A DNA stretch of 64,000 nt, taken from positions 96,256-160,255 of the forward strand of contig NZ_RCWL01000006.1 in NCBI RefSeq assembly GCF_003991195.1, given 5' to 3'. The DNA comes from Gynurincola endophyticus. GTDB taxonomy: Bacteria > Bacteroidota > Bacteroidia > Chitinophagales > Chitinophagaceae. The notes beneath the pieces are model-generated. The model saw only the letters and a list, made by a program, of their open reading frames with translations. It made no database searches and was not told where the DNA came from. The translations under genes and the position numbers were made by a program. How positions within the stretch are numbered: position 1 is the stretch's first letter; the number at the start of each line of letters is the position of its first letter. Positions 8,939 through 17,070 of this stretch are shown one piece after another.

Positions 8939-11626
8939 ATGAAATATGTATTAAGCAGTTTATTTATCATTTTTGCTGTAACCGCAATTGCGGGTACAGA
9001 TAATATTGCGCCACTTTCAAAAGTTACCGTATCTACTGAATTAAACGACCGGTTTAAAGCCAGGAATGCAGTAGATGGTATCATTGCAGTAGATGGCCAG
9101 GGAGAGTGGGCTTGTGAAGGTGTTACTACTTCATGGGGGGATATGCGTTATCCATGGATTCAATTTGATTGGGATAAAGAATATATTATTTCAAGAATAG
9201 TGCTGTATGATCGCGTGAATACCACCGACAATATCGCTGGTGGTAAATTAATTTTTAGTGACGGGTCCGAAATATATGTGCGCCAGATTCCTGCAAACGG
9301 ATTTGGAAAAGAGATTCTTTTTCCTGCTAAAAAAGTGCGGTGGGTAAAATTTTTGGTTACTGATGGAAACGGCTCGGATCTGGGTTTTTCTGAAGTCGAA
9401 ATTTTTACTGACCCTGCCGATGCAAAAGATTTTGTAGCAATGGTAGATCCGTTTATCGAAACCAGCCGTGGCAGATATTTTTTCTTTACTCCCGGTGGAT
9501 TACCTTTCGGAATGGCAAGTGCTGCCCCGCATACTCGTAATAAAAACCAAAACGGTGGTGGTTATAACTACAACGAAGAGTATATTCTGGGTTTCGGCCA
9601 ATGGCACGACTGGATGATTTCCGGATTGAATGTAATGCCGGCTATTGAAGGCGAGCCCTTTGCCTCCGGAGAGCAGGAGTGGAAATCTTATTTTAAACAC
9701 GATGATGAAATTGCACAACCAGGTTATCATCGTTTGTTTTTAAGGAAACATAAAATCTGGGCAGAATATACCAGTACTGAAAGAGTCAATTATTATCGTT
9801 TTCAATATACTGAAGATCAAAAAGCCCAGATCATTTTAGGTTTGTCGCGCCACCTGGGATCTACTACCATGACCAACGCTGAAATTCATAAAGTAGATGA
9901 TTATCATTTAGCTATACAGTTCAGCTCGGTAAAAAGATTTTGGGGTGGCCCTAAAGAAGTGTTGCTGTATGCTTATGTAGCATTCGACAAAAAAATTGAA
10001 AACTTTCTGGGTATTAATGAAAACAAATCATTGCCGGTTGCTGATATTTATAAAGGAGATACTTTAAATACTGCCGTATTATTCAATGTAAAAGCCGGTG
10101 AAAAAATTCAAATGAAAATCGGATTGTCATATACTTCTGTAGAAAATGCTAAGAATAATTTATTGACAGAGTGTGCCGGTTGGGATTTTGATCAGGTGAG
10201 AAATAATGCACGTACAGTGTGGAATAGCTGGTTAGGGAAAATAGAAGTGAAAGGTGGTGAACTGAACGACCGGATAAAATTTTATACCGATTTATGGCAT
10301 GTTTTGTTAGGTCGGCACAGTATCACAGATGTAACGGGAGATTATCCGGACAGAACACAGGGCAAACGTGACGGAACATTTACCGATGCAGCATTAATTA
10401 TCAGAAAAGTACCTAAAAATGCAGACGGTAGTCTGAAATTTCAAATGTACAATTCAGATGCATTTTGGTTAACACAATGGAATCTCAATGTGTTATGGGG
10501 TTTAGCATGGCCTGAAGTACATGATGAAATGGCTGCTTCTATGATGCAATATGCAACGAACGGCTATAAAATTCCACGTGGCCCTTCAGGTGGCGGTTAT
10601 TCTTATATTATGACCAGCTCACCTTCTTCAAATTTAGTGATGAGTGCGGTAATGAAAGGTATTCTGACTAAACAAACCGTTGATTCGGCATATGCAATCG
10701 TAAAACGAAATGCAATGCCGGGTGGAATGTTGGGCGAACCAAAAGATATAGAATTTTATAGTAAGCATGGATACTGGCCTGATAATGCAGGAATTACACT
10801 TGAGGCTGCATTTCAGGACTGGGGAATTTCCCAGTTTGCTAAAAAGATCGGTAAGAAAAAAGACGAAGCTTATTTTTTTAAACGGTCGCAAGGATGGAAA
10901 AAACTATTCGACGATGAATCGAAATTTATTTTCCCTAAAGACCGCCAGGGAAATTATATTCATAAAGAACCTTTGAACGGACACGGATGGGTAGAAGCCA
11001 ATGCATGGCAGGCAACCTGGGGATTATCCCATTCATTTGATGATTTAATTCCGATGATGGGTGGCGCAGATAGTTTTACCAATAAATTGAATTATGCATT
11101 TGAAAAATCTGTAGCATCTGACTATGTATACAGTTATTCAAATGGTTATGTCAGTTATGCCAACCAACCAGGTTGCTCTAACGCACACGTATTTACGTAT
11201 GCAGGTAAACCATGGCTTACTCAATATTGGGTAAGAAGGGTAAAAGAACAGGCTTATGGTGGTGTTACACCTGATCTGGGTTATGGCGGACATGATGAAG
11301 ACCAGGGACAAATGGGAGGCGTAAGTGCTTTAATGGCAATAGGTTTATTTAATGTTTTAGGAAATCAGTCGATAGATCCTTATTATGAAATAACAAGTCC
11401 TATCTTTGACGAAATTATCATTCATTTAGATAAAAGGTACTACGAGGGTAATGAGTTTATTATCAAGACATATAACAACAGTAAGTCGAATCCATATATT
11501 CAACGTGCTGCATTAAATGGCCAATCACATTCCAAATTCTGGTTTTCGCACGAAACCTTTCAGAAAGGAGGGATGCTGGAATTATGGTTAGATAGTAAAC
11601 CGAATTACAACTGGGGTAAAAAGTAA
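8939..11626 (+). CDS. GH92 family glycosidase (alpha-mannosidase-like) with N-terminal discoidin-like domain
   Basis: 895 residues with a signal peptide (MKYVLSSLFIIFAVTAIAG). Residues 20-155 form an F5/8-type C (discoidin, CBM32-like) domain: NRFKARNAVDG-like opening, WIQFDWDKEYIISRIVLYDR, WVKFLVTDGNGSDLGFSEVEIF. The GH92 part follows: VDPFIETSRGRYFFFTPGGLPFG replaces the usual opening, and HDEDQGQMGG (785-794) matches the paired Asp motif DxDxGQM (Asp786, Asp788). GH92 enzymes are calcium-dependent inverting exo-alpha-mannosidases. The general-acid Glu of the usual NETxxM motif is not visible: the corresponding stretch reads GGGYSYIMTSSPSS (551-564). It is therefore a divergent member whose activity or linkage may differ. 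Its stop is 4 bases before the ROK kinase, so the two are coupled. Confidence 0.85.
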   Translation: MKYVLSSLFIIFAVTAIAGTDNIAPLSKVTVSTELNDRFKARNAVDGIIAVDGQGEWACEGVTTSWGDMRYPWIQFDWDKEYIISRIVLYDRVNTTDNIAGGKLIFSDGSEIYVRQIPANGFGKEILFPAKKVRWVKFLVTDGNGSDLGFSEVEIFTDPADAKDFVAMVDPFIETSRGRYFFFTPGGLPFGMASAAPHTRNKNQNGGGYNYNEEYILGFGQWHDWMISGLNVMPAIEGEPFASGEQEWKSYFKHDDEIAQPGYHRLFLRKHKIWAEYTSTERVNYYRFQYTEDQKAQIILGLSRHLGSTTMTNAEIHKVDDYHLAIQFSSVKRFWGGPKEVLLYAYVAFDKKIENFLGINENKSLPVADIYKGDTLNTAVLFNVKAGEKIQMKIGLSYTSVENAKNNLLTECAGWDFDQVRNNARTVWNSWLGKIEVKGGELNDRIKFYTDLWHVLLGRHSITDVTGDYPDRTQGKRDGTFTDAALIIRKVPKNADGSLKFQMYNSDAFWLTQWNLNVLWGLAWPEVHDEMAASMMQYATNGYKIPRGPSGGGYSYIMTSSPSSNLVMSAVMKGILTKQTVDSAYAIVKRNAMPGGMLGEPKDIEFYSKHGYWPDNAGITLEAAFQDWGISQFAKKIGKKKDEAYFFKRSQGWKKLFDDESKFIFPKDRQGNYIHKEPLNGHGWVEANAWQATWGLSHSFDDLIPMMGGADSFTNKLNYAFEKSVASDYVYSYSNGYVSYANQPGCSNAHVFTYAGKPWLTQYWVRRVKEQAYGGVTPDLGYGGHDEDQGQMGGVSALMAIGLFNVLGNQSIDPYYEITSPIFDEIIIHLDKRYYEGNEFIIKTYNNSKSNPYIQRAALNGQSHSKFWFSHETFQKGGMLELWLDSKPNYNWGKK

Positions 11627-11630
11627 ATAT

Positions 11631-12503
11631 ATGTCAATGAATCACTGGGTGTTAGGTGTTGATATTGGAGGTACGCATATCAGTTGTTGTTTAGTAGATA
11701 TGGCAAATAACCGTGTACATGAAAAAAGTTTTGCCAGAGCAGCTGTTCGATCAAATGAGAAAATGCAAATCATTTTCGGAGATTGGTTAAAAGCAATCAA
11801 AAAGTCTTTATCGTTTGTAAATGCTAATGTGCAGATAGGTATTGCTATGCCGGGACCCTTTGATTATGAAAAAGGTATTTGCTGGATGAAAGATTTACAC
11901 AAATACGATGCGCTATATGGTATTGATGTAAAAGAAATGTTGTCGATTTTGTTAGATCTGGTACCCGGAAAAATACGCTTTATCAACGACGCCAGTGCTT
12001 ATCTGTTAGGTGAAGTATATTTTGGTGTTGCGAGAGGTGAGCAGAATGTAGTAGGAGTAACACTCGGAACCGGACTCGGGAGTGCCCAATGGAGAAACGG
12101 AAAAATGATTGAAGGTGACTTATGGTGTACTCCGTTTGCAGAAGGAACAGCAGAAGATTATATGGCTGCCAGATGGTTGGTACATCAATATTACGCCAGA
12201 ACCGGCACACTACTCGACGGTGTAAAAGATATGGCTGCTGAAGAAACTCCTATGGTTGATGAAATTTTTCAGATGTATGGAGAAAATCTGGCCAAAATTA
12301 TTTTACAACGCTATCACAATGCTTTACCTGATGTAGTTGTGGTTGGTGGAAATATCTCTAAAGCCTGGAATCGTTTTATTCCACATACACACGCCTATTT
12401 TCAATCGAAAGGAGAAAATATTCAATGTGTTCAGGCTGTTTTGGGAGAACAGGCGGCTTTACTCGGTGCAGCCTCTCTTTTTACAAAAGAAAAAGTAAGA
12501 TAA
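11631..12503 (+). CDS. ROK-family sugar kinase (probable manno- or glucokinase)
   Basis: 290 residues, cytoplasmic. The N-terminal phosphate-binding motif VLGVDIGGTHISCCLVDM, the sugar-binding FINDASAYLLGE with its Asn-Asp pair, the adenosine loop VGVTLGTGLGSAQ, and VVVGGNISKAW near the C-terminus identify the ROK/hexokinase fold. ROK proteins without a DNA-binding domain, such as this one, phosphorylate hexoses at O6 using ATP. The zinc-binding CxCGxxGC motif of many ROK kinases is absent; the same region reads WCTPFAEGTAEDYMAARW. It starts 4 bases after the GH92 gene and is followed by a terminator, so it closes the operon. Mannose is the logical substrate because phosphomannose isomerase is encoded upstream, but glucose or N-acetylglucosamine cannot be excluded. 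Confidence 0.85.
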   Translation: MSMNHWVLGVDIGGTHISCCLVDMANNRVHEKSFARAAVRSNEKMQIIFGDWLKAIKKSLSFVNANVQIGIAMPGPFDYEKGICWMKDLHKYDALYGIDVKEMLSILLDLVPGKIRFINDASAYLLGEVYFGVARGEQNVVGVTLGTGLGSAQWRNGKMIEGDLWCTPFAEGTAEDYMAARWLVHQYYARTGTLLDGVKDMAAEETPMVDEIFQMYGENLAKIILQRYHNALPDVVVVGGNISKAWNRFIPHTHAYFQSKGENIQCVQAVLGEQAALLGAASLFTKEKVR

Positions 12504-12512
12504 AATATACTT

Positions 12513-12546
12513 AAAAAACCTGATAGCATAGCTATCAGGTTTTTTT
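12513..12546. terminator. Bidirectional intrinsic terminator between ROK kinase and convergent lipoprotein gene
   Basis: Nine-base GC-containing stem cctgatagc/gctatcagg (12519-12527, 12531-12539) with loop ata, extended by an A-run before and a T-run of seven after (12540-12546). It lies 9 bases after the ROK stop and just downstream of the minus-strand gene ending at 12551, so it serves both strands. Confidence 0.85.
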
Positions 12547-12550
12547 ATCA

Positions 12551-12982
12551 TTAAAAATCAATTTCTTTTACTACATATTTATCTTTTTCAACTGTCAGTT
12601 CATACACTACACTATATCTGAAATACTTAAAATAGCTGTCTCTCATATTGTCTATCGCAGTAATCGTAATGTTTTTTATATTCAGATTGTTCAGTCTGTT
12701 CTTTAAATTTTTTAAATAAATAGACTGATCTTCATTATATAGTAAAACAAATTTGTTTGGTTTGATCTTTTTTGAAATGGTAATGATTTTTGCTAAACAA
12801 TCAGAACAGTTGATGTCTGCATAATAAAACACTAAATTCTCCTCTTCCTTTATTTCGTTCGCCAATGGCAAAAAACTGATTTGATCTTTTGAGTATATAT
12901 TTCTATTTTTCTGAGTAGAGCAATTCAAATGGCTAATTAGAATGGAAATCAAAAGAATATAGGCGGTTAGATTTTTTGTCAT
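12551..12982 (-). CDS. Small lipoprotein with CxxC motif, possibly thioredoxin-like
   Basis: 143 residues. I use the ATG at 12982 rather than 12988 because the signal segment NLTAYILLISILISHLNC follows it directly; cysteine 21 is a probable lipid anchor. Residues 51-62 read VFYYADINCSDC: a beta strand followed by a CxxC (59-62) at the start of a helix, as in thioredoxin-like folds. The cis-Pro motif of a true thioredoxin is not evident. I cannot name a family. Its 5' end overlaps the upstream propeller lipoprotein gene by 50 bases in another frame, implying translational coupling. It may be a redox partner or tether for the adjacent two-cysteine peptide (14088-14303), which is inference. Confidence 0.7.
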   Translation of the reverse strand: MTKNLTAYILLISILISHLNCSTQKNRNIYSKDQISFLPLANEIKEEENLVFYYADINCSDCLAKIITISKKIKPNKFVLLYNEDQSIYLKNLKNRLNNLNIKNITITAIDNMRDSYFKYFRYSVVYELTVEKDKYVVKEIDF

Positions 12983-14012
12983 CTGCATAATAAATTTTCT
13001 TATTCAAAAAATCAATATCAAAAACTGAAGCTTTTTGTTCGAGGTGATATACATATTGTGGTTGCAGGCGATGGTTAAATTGAAGTATTTTACTGATAAA
13101 TAAATCATCGTATTTGTCTTTTAAACCAACAAAAATATAATCACTGTTAAACTTTGCTTCGAGTGAAAAATAGCTTGGCCGATCTGTGTATGGTTGAAAA
13201 TAACTATAGCTGTTAGATTTGTCTTTTACTCTTATATCCTGAAAAAAAATACTATCCGGACCAATTGCCGTTTTTTGTAAAATCATCGTACTGTCGAAAA
13301 TTTGCAGCAGAGGAATCTTTTCATAAATATATAACCACTCATTAGTGTTTTTTGATTTATGAAATATTCCCTGATGAGTGGTGTTGTAGGCAATGGTGTC
13401 AATGAGGTCTGTATCGTTTAGAAAAAGTTTATTTACCGGCATTGCTTCGGCTATTTCGTAAGGCGGTTTTAATAAAGATACAAGATATAAATGATCGGCT
13501 TTTTTTCGTTTTACATCATCTGCTAAGGTGAAAATCGAATCAATAATAACCGGGTCATTGTAAGAAAAGGGTAAATCGATTGCTGCCGGTTGATAGTGAT
13601 CACGGTTTAACCGGGTTACATCATACAATAGTAATCTTTGATTATAGTCGTCTAATACCTGAAGTGTATTTTCAGCATTTAGCAGCCTCATCCTGAAAAA
13701 AGAAGATTTTACTTCCTTAGGTATCTGTATAAAACTTCCTTTTGAGGCCAGTGTCTGTAAATCGTAGAAGTGGAAAAAACTGCTGTCTTCTAAAGAAGTA
13801 AGAATGAGCTGTTGAGTATTTTCTGAAATGAATATTGATTTAATGGAAACCTGGTTTTCCTGCACCTTAAAGGTGCTGTTGATATTTACAGGTTTAAAAT
13901 CAGATAACTCGTAATCAGGAGAGTGAAACTGTAATTGGTGTTTAACTTTGTCATCAGAGCATGAAAAAATACAAAAACTGATTAGAAGAAATAAGTATAA
14001 ATGAAATCGCAT
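12933..14012 (-). CDS. Propeller-like lipoprotein (BF3164/6-bladed beta-propeller type)
   Basis: 359 residues with signal peptide LFLLISFCIFSC and a likely lipid-anchored cysteine at about 18, then SDDKVK. The rest is a succession of short beta strands with YD/FYDL turns (SFFHFYDLQTLAS, LQVLDDYNQRLLLYDVTRL, LQIFDSTMI, NSNRLYSFDF-like ending) consistent with a six-bladed propeller as in the TolB-like/BF3164 lipoproteins of Bacteroidota. Those proteins are commonly encoded next to tiny exported peptides, and a small exported two-cysteine peptide gene indeed lies immediately upstream on the same strand. A 14-bp hairpin sits between them, 15 bases before this start codon. Function unknown; surface binding is the most I would infer. 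Confidence 0.75.
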   Translation of the reverse strand: MRFHLYLFLLISFCIFSCSDDKVKHQLQFHSPDYELSDFKPVNINSTFKVQENQVSIKSIFISENTQQLILTSLEDSSFFHFYDLQTLASKGSFIQIPKEVKSSFFRMRLLNAENTLQVLDDYNQRLLLYDVTRLNRDHYQPAAIDLPFSYNDPVIIDSIFTLADDVKRKKADHLYLVSLLKPPYEIAEAMPVNKLFLNDTDLIDTIAYNTTHQGIFHKSKNTNEWLYIYEKIPLLQIFDSTMILQKTAIGPDSIFFQDIRVKDKSNSYSYFQPYTDRPSYFSLEAKFNSDYIFVGLKDKYDDLFISKILQFNHRLQPQYVYHLEQKASVFDIDFLNKKIYYADDKKSNRLYSFDFHSN

Positions 14013-14026
14013 AGTTCGTTTTTAAC

Positions 14027-14059
14027 AAAGACGGCAATTGTTTATCAATTGCCGTCTTT
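14027..14059 (-). terminator. Intrinsic terminator/attenuator between peptide gene and propeller lipoprotein
   Basis: Perfect 14-bp stem aaagacggcaattg (14027-14040) and caattgccgtcttt (14046-14059) with 5-base loop tttat. On the minus strand it follows the 71-residue peptide gene (ends 14088) and is followed by gttaaaaac, so it is T-rich but without a long uninterrupted T-run. It lies 15 bases before the propeller gene start (14012), so partial readthrough would give much more peptide than lipoprotein. Confidence 0.7.
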
Positions 14060-14087
14060 ACATTGGTTAATTCAGAATCCGGTTTGT

Positions 14088-14303
14088 TTAAGGTTCTTTT
14101 CTTTTTCTGTTGTTGAGAGTAACTTCCAGCTCTCCTGTTTCTCCTTCCTCTACCTCTACTTCAATTACTACCTTGCATTTTTCGTCGTTTGCAAGTATGC
14201 ATCTAGCATCTGGTTCTGCTACTACAGCAGTATATTTGGCTGAAAATGAGCTAGCTACGATAGTGAATGCAACAGCTGTTGAAACGAAAAGAAGTTTTTT
14301 CAT
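14088..14303 (-). CDS. Small exported peptide with two cysteines
   Basis: 71 residues: signal peptide MKKLLFVSTAVAFTIVASSFSA, then a 49-residue mature part containing exactly two cysteines (35 and 43, spaced CILANDEKC), an acidic beta-prone centre (KVVIEVEVEEGETGELEVTL) and a basic tail NNRKRKEP. It recalls the NVEALA-type small exported peptides of Bacteroidota in size and in lying beside a BF3164-like propeller lipoprotein, but I do not see the NVEALA sequence itself. Frame choice is supported by the good signal peptide; the plus-strand overlapping frames at 14001-14243 and 14110-14322 lack such features. Role unknown: signalling, surface peptide or modified peptide precursor are all open. 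Confidence 0.7.
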   Translation of the reverse strand: MKKLLFVSTAVAFTIVASSFSAKYTAVVAEPDARCILANDEKCKVVIEVEVEEGETGELEVTLNNRKRKEP

Positions 14304-14437
14304 GATGTTTAGGTTTAATTGATTTTATAAAAAAAAAAGTTCTATTTTAGAGATGGTTAAGTGTTATTGATATTTTTCGAATATTGAATAACGATAATGA
14401 ATACATATAAAAATTATACTTCTTTATAAATGTAATG

Positions 14438-14445
14438 TATATTTG
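14438..14445 (+). promoter_or_regulatory. Candidate -7 promoter element for the barrel receptor gene
   Basis: TATATTTG matches the Bacteroidota sigma -7 consensus TAnnTTTG, 33 bases before the ATG at 14478. No good TTG -33 box is present at the right distance, so confidence is modest. Confidence 0.35.
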
Positions 14446-14477
14446 AGTATATAACGTTCTAGTGTATCCATTTTATC

Positions 14478-17060
14478 ATGAGAATAATTATGTTTTTTTT
14501 ACTTTTTAGCTCATTTTGTAAAAACGCCTTTTCTCAAAAAATTACAGGTGAGTTAGAGGATAAAGAGATTTTTTCAGAAGTGTATATATATATAAAGGAC
14601 TCTTTGAATAAATTTGTAAAAGAATATTATAGAATAAAGAGCCCTGTTTTTGAAATAAAGCTCAAAACAACCGATCAAAAAGTTTATTTTACTGTTTCGG
14701 CACCCGGATACCGGCCTTTTGAACAAATGGTGGTTTTTAGGGATACCACCTCTGTTGTAGAGGTTGGCATAATTCGAATGATCAAAGAAGAAGGGAAACT
14801 TCTGGACACTGCTATTGTTCTGGCCAGGGAAAAGTTGTACAAAGAAAAGAACGATACGGTATTTTACGATGTAAGTAAATTCCTTAAAGGTAACGAAATG
14901 GTCGTGGAGGATGTTCTCCGCAATCTGCCTGGTATGACGGTAGATGAGGAAGGTAAAATAAAGTTTATGGGTAAGCCGATCGAGCATGTATTGGTGAATG
15001 GCAGAAATATTTTTGACGAAAAGTATACCCTTGGCACCAGAAATATTACTGCTGATGCAATTGAGGGAGTAGAAGTGTTACAAGACTACCATATAGAACA
15101 AATACTGAAAGACTTTAATAAGGGAAATACGGCTATAAATCTCCGTATTAAGCAGTCTTATTTCAAAACCTCCGGTTCAGTACTCTCTAAATTAGGTATA
15201 GACCAGAATGCAAAATTACGACAGGAACAGGAAGCATTTGCGCTGGGTATTTATAATAAAGCCGTTTTTCAGTTGCTTACAAATTATCAGAATACCAGCC
15301 GTGTGAGCCAGGAACACCTGAACACCAATGTGTCTGTTCTGGAAAATGACCAGTATCTGCAATTGATAGAACCTGATAATACAATTCCTTCTTCTTATAA
15401 TTCTATTAATAATAAGTTGTTTTCGCAACAATTGAATACTTCTTTTGATATAAATGAAAAGATTACTTTGAAAGTAAAAGGTAGCTACAGAAGCGATCGG
15501 TTAACTAACCAGTCTGCCATTGAAAAGTATTCTTACATTCACACAGATACTTTTTATTTTAAGGATGAATATGCGCATACTAAACGGATGCGTGATTATT
15601 TTGTGGAAGGCGAAGTCAGATACGAGATCAATCAGAATAATATAATTAAAGCTGTATGGAAATATCTTGAGAATGAGAACAAACATCCTTTTACAATTTC
15701 TTCTCAGCATGCAAATGACATTTACACCGATATAGAGCAGTCTTACCGTCATAAATATGCTAAAATAGATTATCTTACTAAAGCTGGAAATTTTGCTTAT
15801 CAGACTTTTATTGATTTTCAGGAAAAAGAGGTCAATAACCGTTTCTTTTCTTCTGTATTTTACTATGTGGGCGATACGGCATCTGATGTTCAACAGAATA
15901 TTCGGCAGAAACCATTTATTACTAGAAACAAACATGAACTGCTGTTTAATACTGACTTCTGGCAGTTGTCATTGTCAAACGAGATCAGATATACTAAAGA
16001 AAGGCTGAACTATTCTGATAATTATCTAAACAATACATTTACAGGTGCATTTGATTTTTTTGATAATGATCTGAAAGTAGAATGGCGCAGACATAAAAGT
16101 AAAGTACAGTATACGGGTAATTTATCTTATCGTTACCATTACTATAAAGTACCTTTTTTAACTGGTAATAAGGCGCATGCTTACTCCACAGATCAGAGTT
16201 TGTTCGCATCGTTGAACAGGCATTCTATCAGTTTAGGTGCCACTGCCTCTCGTAATCCGCTCTATTTTAAAAGACATTATCCCTTTGAAATTTTTAGAGC
16301 ACAACGGGCGAGCATTAATTATGGAATGATACCTCAGAATCAGACTGGTCTTTCTGGTAGGGTATCTCATACCTATAAAAACAGAGATAGAAGTCTGCAT
16401 ATTCAGAATAGTTTTTTTTATCAGTATACGAACGGAATTGAAACTAGTAGTTTGGTAATAACTCCAGCCTCCAACTCAAATAATTACGTTTTTGTATCGG
16501 ATGATATTAATTCTTTATCCTTTGCACATACGGGCAGTAAGTTTATTTTCAAAACAAAGTCATTGCTTCATTGGAGTTTAAATTATCATCAGGGAAATCA
16601 GTTATTTCTGCTAAATCAGGATTTAAACAGAAATAATTATAAAACTCTAACCGGAAGAATTGAAATAGGGTTTCCTTTAGTAAAAAACTTTAATATAAAG
16701 TATAGAAATGAATACCAGTTTTATCAACAGGAAAGTGAAAGAGCTGCCAGGTTAAACCTGTCTTCATTGTTTAATACGATTCAGTTAGATGCGGTATTGA
16801 TGAAGGTATTGGAATTAAGAAGTTACATGATTTATTCAATTCCTGACTTAAATAGCGGCGACAACTTTTCATATTGGCAGGCAAATGCAGAAGTCAATTA
16901 TAAAATGAAGAATAAGAAGTGGGTGATTGGAATGGATTTTATGAATCTATTCAATGAAGTGAACGCACAGAGAACGGTTATAACGAACTATTCCAGATCA
17001 GTGGTCACGAATCAACTGGTTCCCAGAATGGCACTGCTAAAAGTACGCTTTATCTATTAA
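14478..17060 (+). CDS. Outer-membrane beta-barrel receptor with N-terminal carboxypeptidase-like domain (TonB-dependent-receptor relative)
   Basis: 860 residues with a signal peptide ending near AFSQ (residue 20). Residues 21-100 resemble the carboxypeptidase-regulatory-like domain (ITGELEDKEIFSEVYIYIKD ... APGYRPFEQ). A plug-like region follows: DVLRNLPGMTVDEEGKIKFMGKPIEHVLVNGRNIF is the characteristic plug phrase of the outer-membrane barrel family (OMP_b-brl_3) linked with GLPGLI proteins. The rest is barrel strands up to a C-terminal aromatic residue (LLKVRFIY). No TonB box is certain. The GLPGLI gene starts 10 bases downstream, making a two-gene unit. These pairs are widespread in Bacteroidota; the transported ligand is unknown, although peptide or metal cargo has been suggested for relatives. 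It diverges from the small peptide gene at 14303. Confidence 0.88.
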   Translation: MRIIMFFLLFSSFCKNAFSQKITGELEDKEIFSEVYIYIKDSLNKFVKEYYRIKSPVFEIKLKTTDQKVYFTVSAPGYRPFEQMVVFRDTTSVVEVGIIRMIKEEGKLLDTAIVLAREKLYKEKNDTVFYDVSKFLKGNEMVVEDVLRNLPGMTVDEEGKIKFMGKPIEHVLVNGRNIFDEKYTLGTRNITADAIEGVEVLQDYHIEQILKDFNKGNTAINLRIKQSYFKTSGSVLSKLGIDQNAKLRQEQEAFALGIYNKAVFQLLTNYQNTSRVSQEHLNTNVSVLENDQYLQLIEPDNTIPSSYNSINNKLFSQQLNTSFDINEKITLKVKGSYRSDRLTNQSAIEKYSYIHTDTFYFKDEYAHTKRMRDYFVEGEVRYEINQNNIIKAVWKYLENENKHPFTISSQHANDIYTDIEQSYRHKYAKIDYLTKAGNFAYQTFIDFQEKEVNNRFFSSVFYYVGDTASDVQQNIRQKPFITRNKHELLFNTDFWQLSLSNEIRYTKERLNYSDNYLNNTFTGAFDFFDNDLKVEWRRHKSKVQYTGNLSYRYHYYKVPFLTGNKAHAYSTDQSLFASLNRHSISLGATASRNPLYFKRHYPFEIFRAQRASINYGMIPQNQTGLSGRVSHTYKNRDRSLHIQNSFFYQYTNGIETSSLVITPASNSNNYVFVSDDINSLSFAHTGSKFIFKTKSLLHWSLNYHQGNQLFLLNQDLNRNNYKTLTGRIEIGFPLVKNFNIKYRNEYQFYQQESERAARLNLSSLFNTIQLDAVLMKVLELRSYMIYSIPDLNSGDNFSYWQANAEVNYKMKNKKWVIGMDFMNLFNEVNAQRTVITNYSRSVVTNQLVPRMALLKVRFIY

Positions 17061-17070
17061 AAAACAGACT

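Noticed and set aside
14001-14322. Two plus-strand frames of 80 and 70 residues over the small peptide gene
   Set aside because: They run antisense to the 71-residue peptide gene, which has a clear signal peptide and start context; they span the terminator hairpin as well.
15501-15935. 144-residue minus-strand frame inside the barrel receptor gene
   Set aside because: Composition and hydrophobicity are those of antisense AT-rich coding DNA; the sense frame is an uninterrupted receptor.
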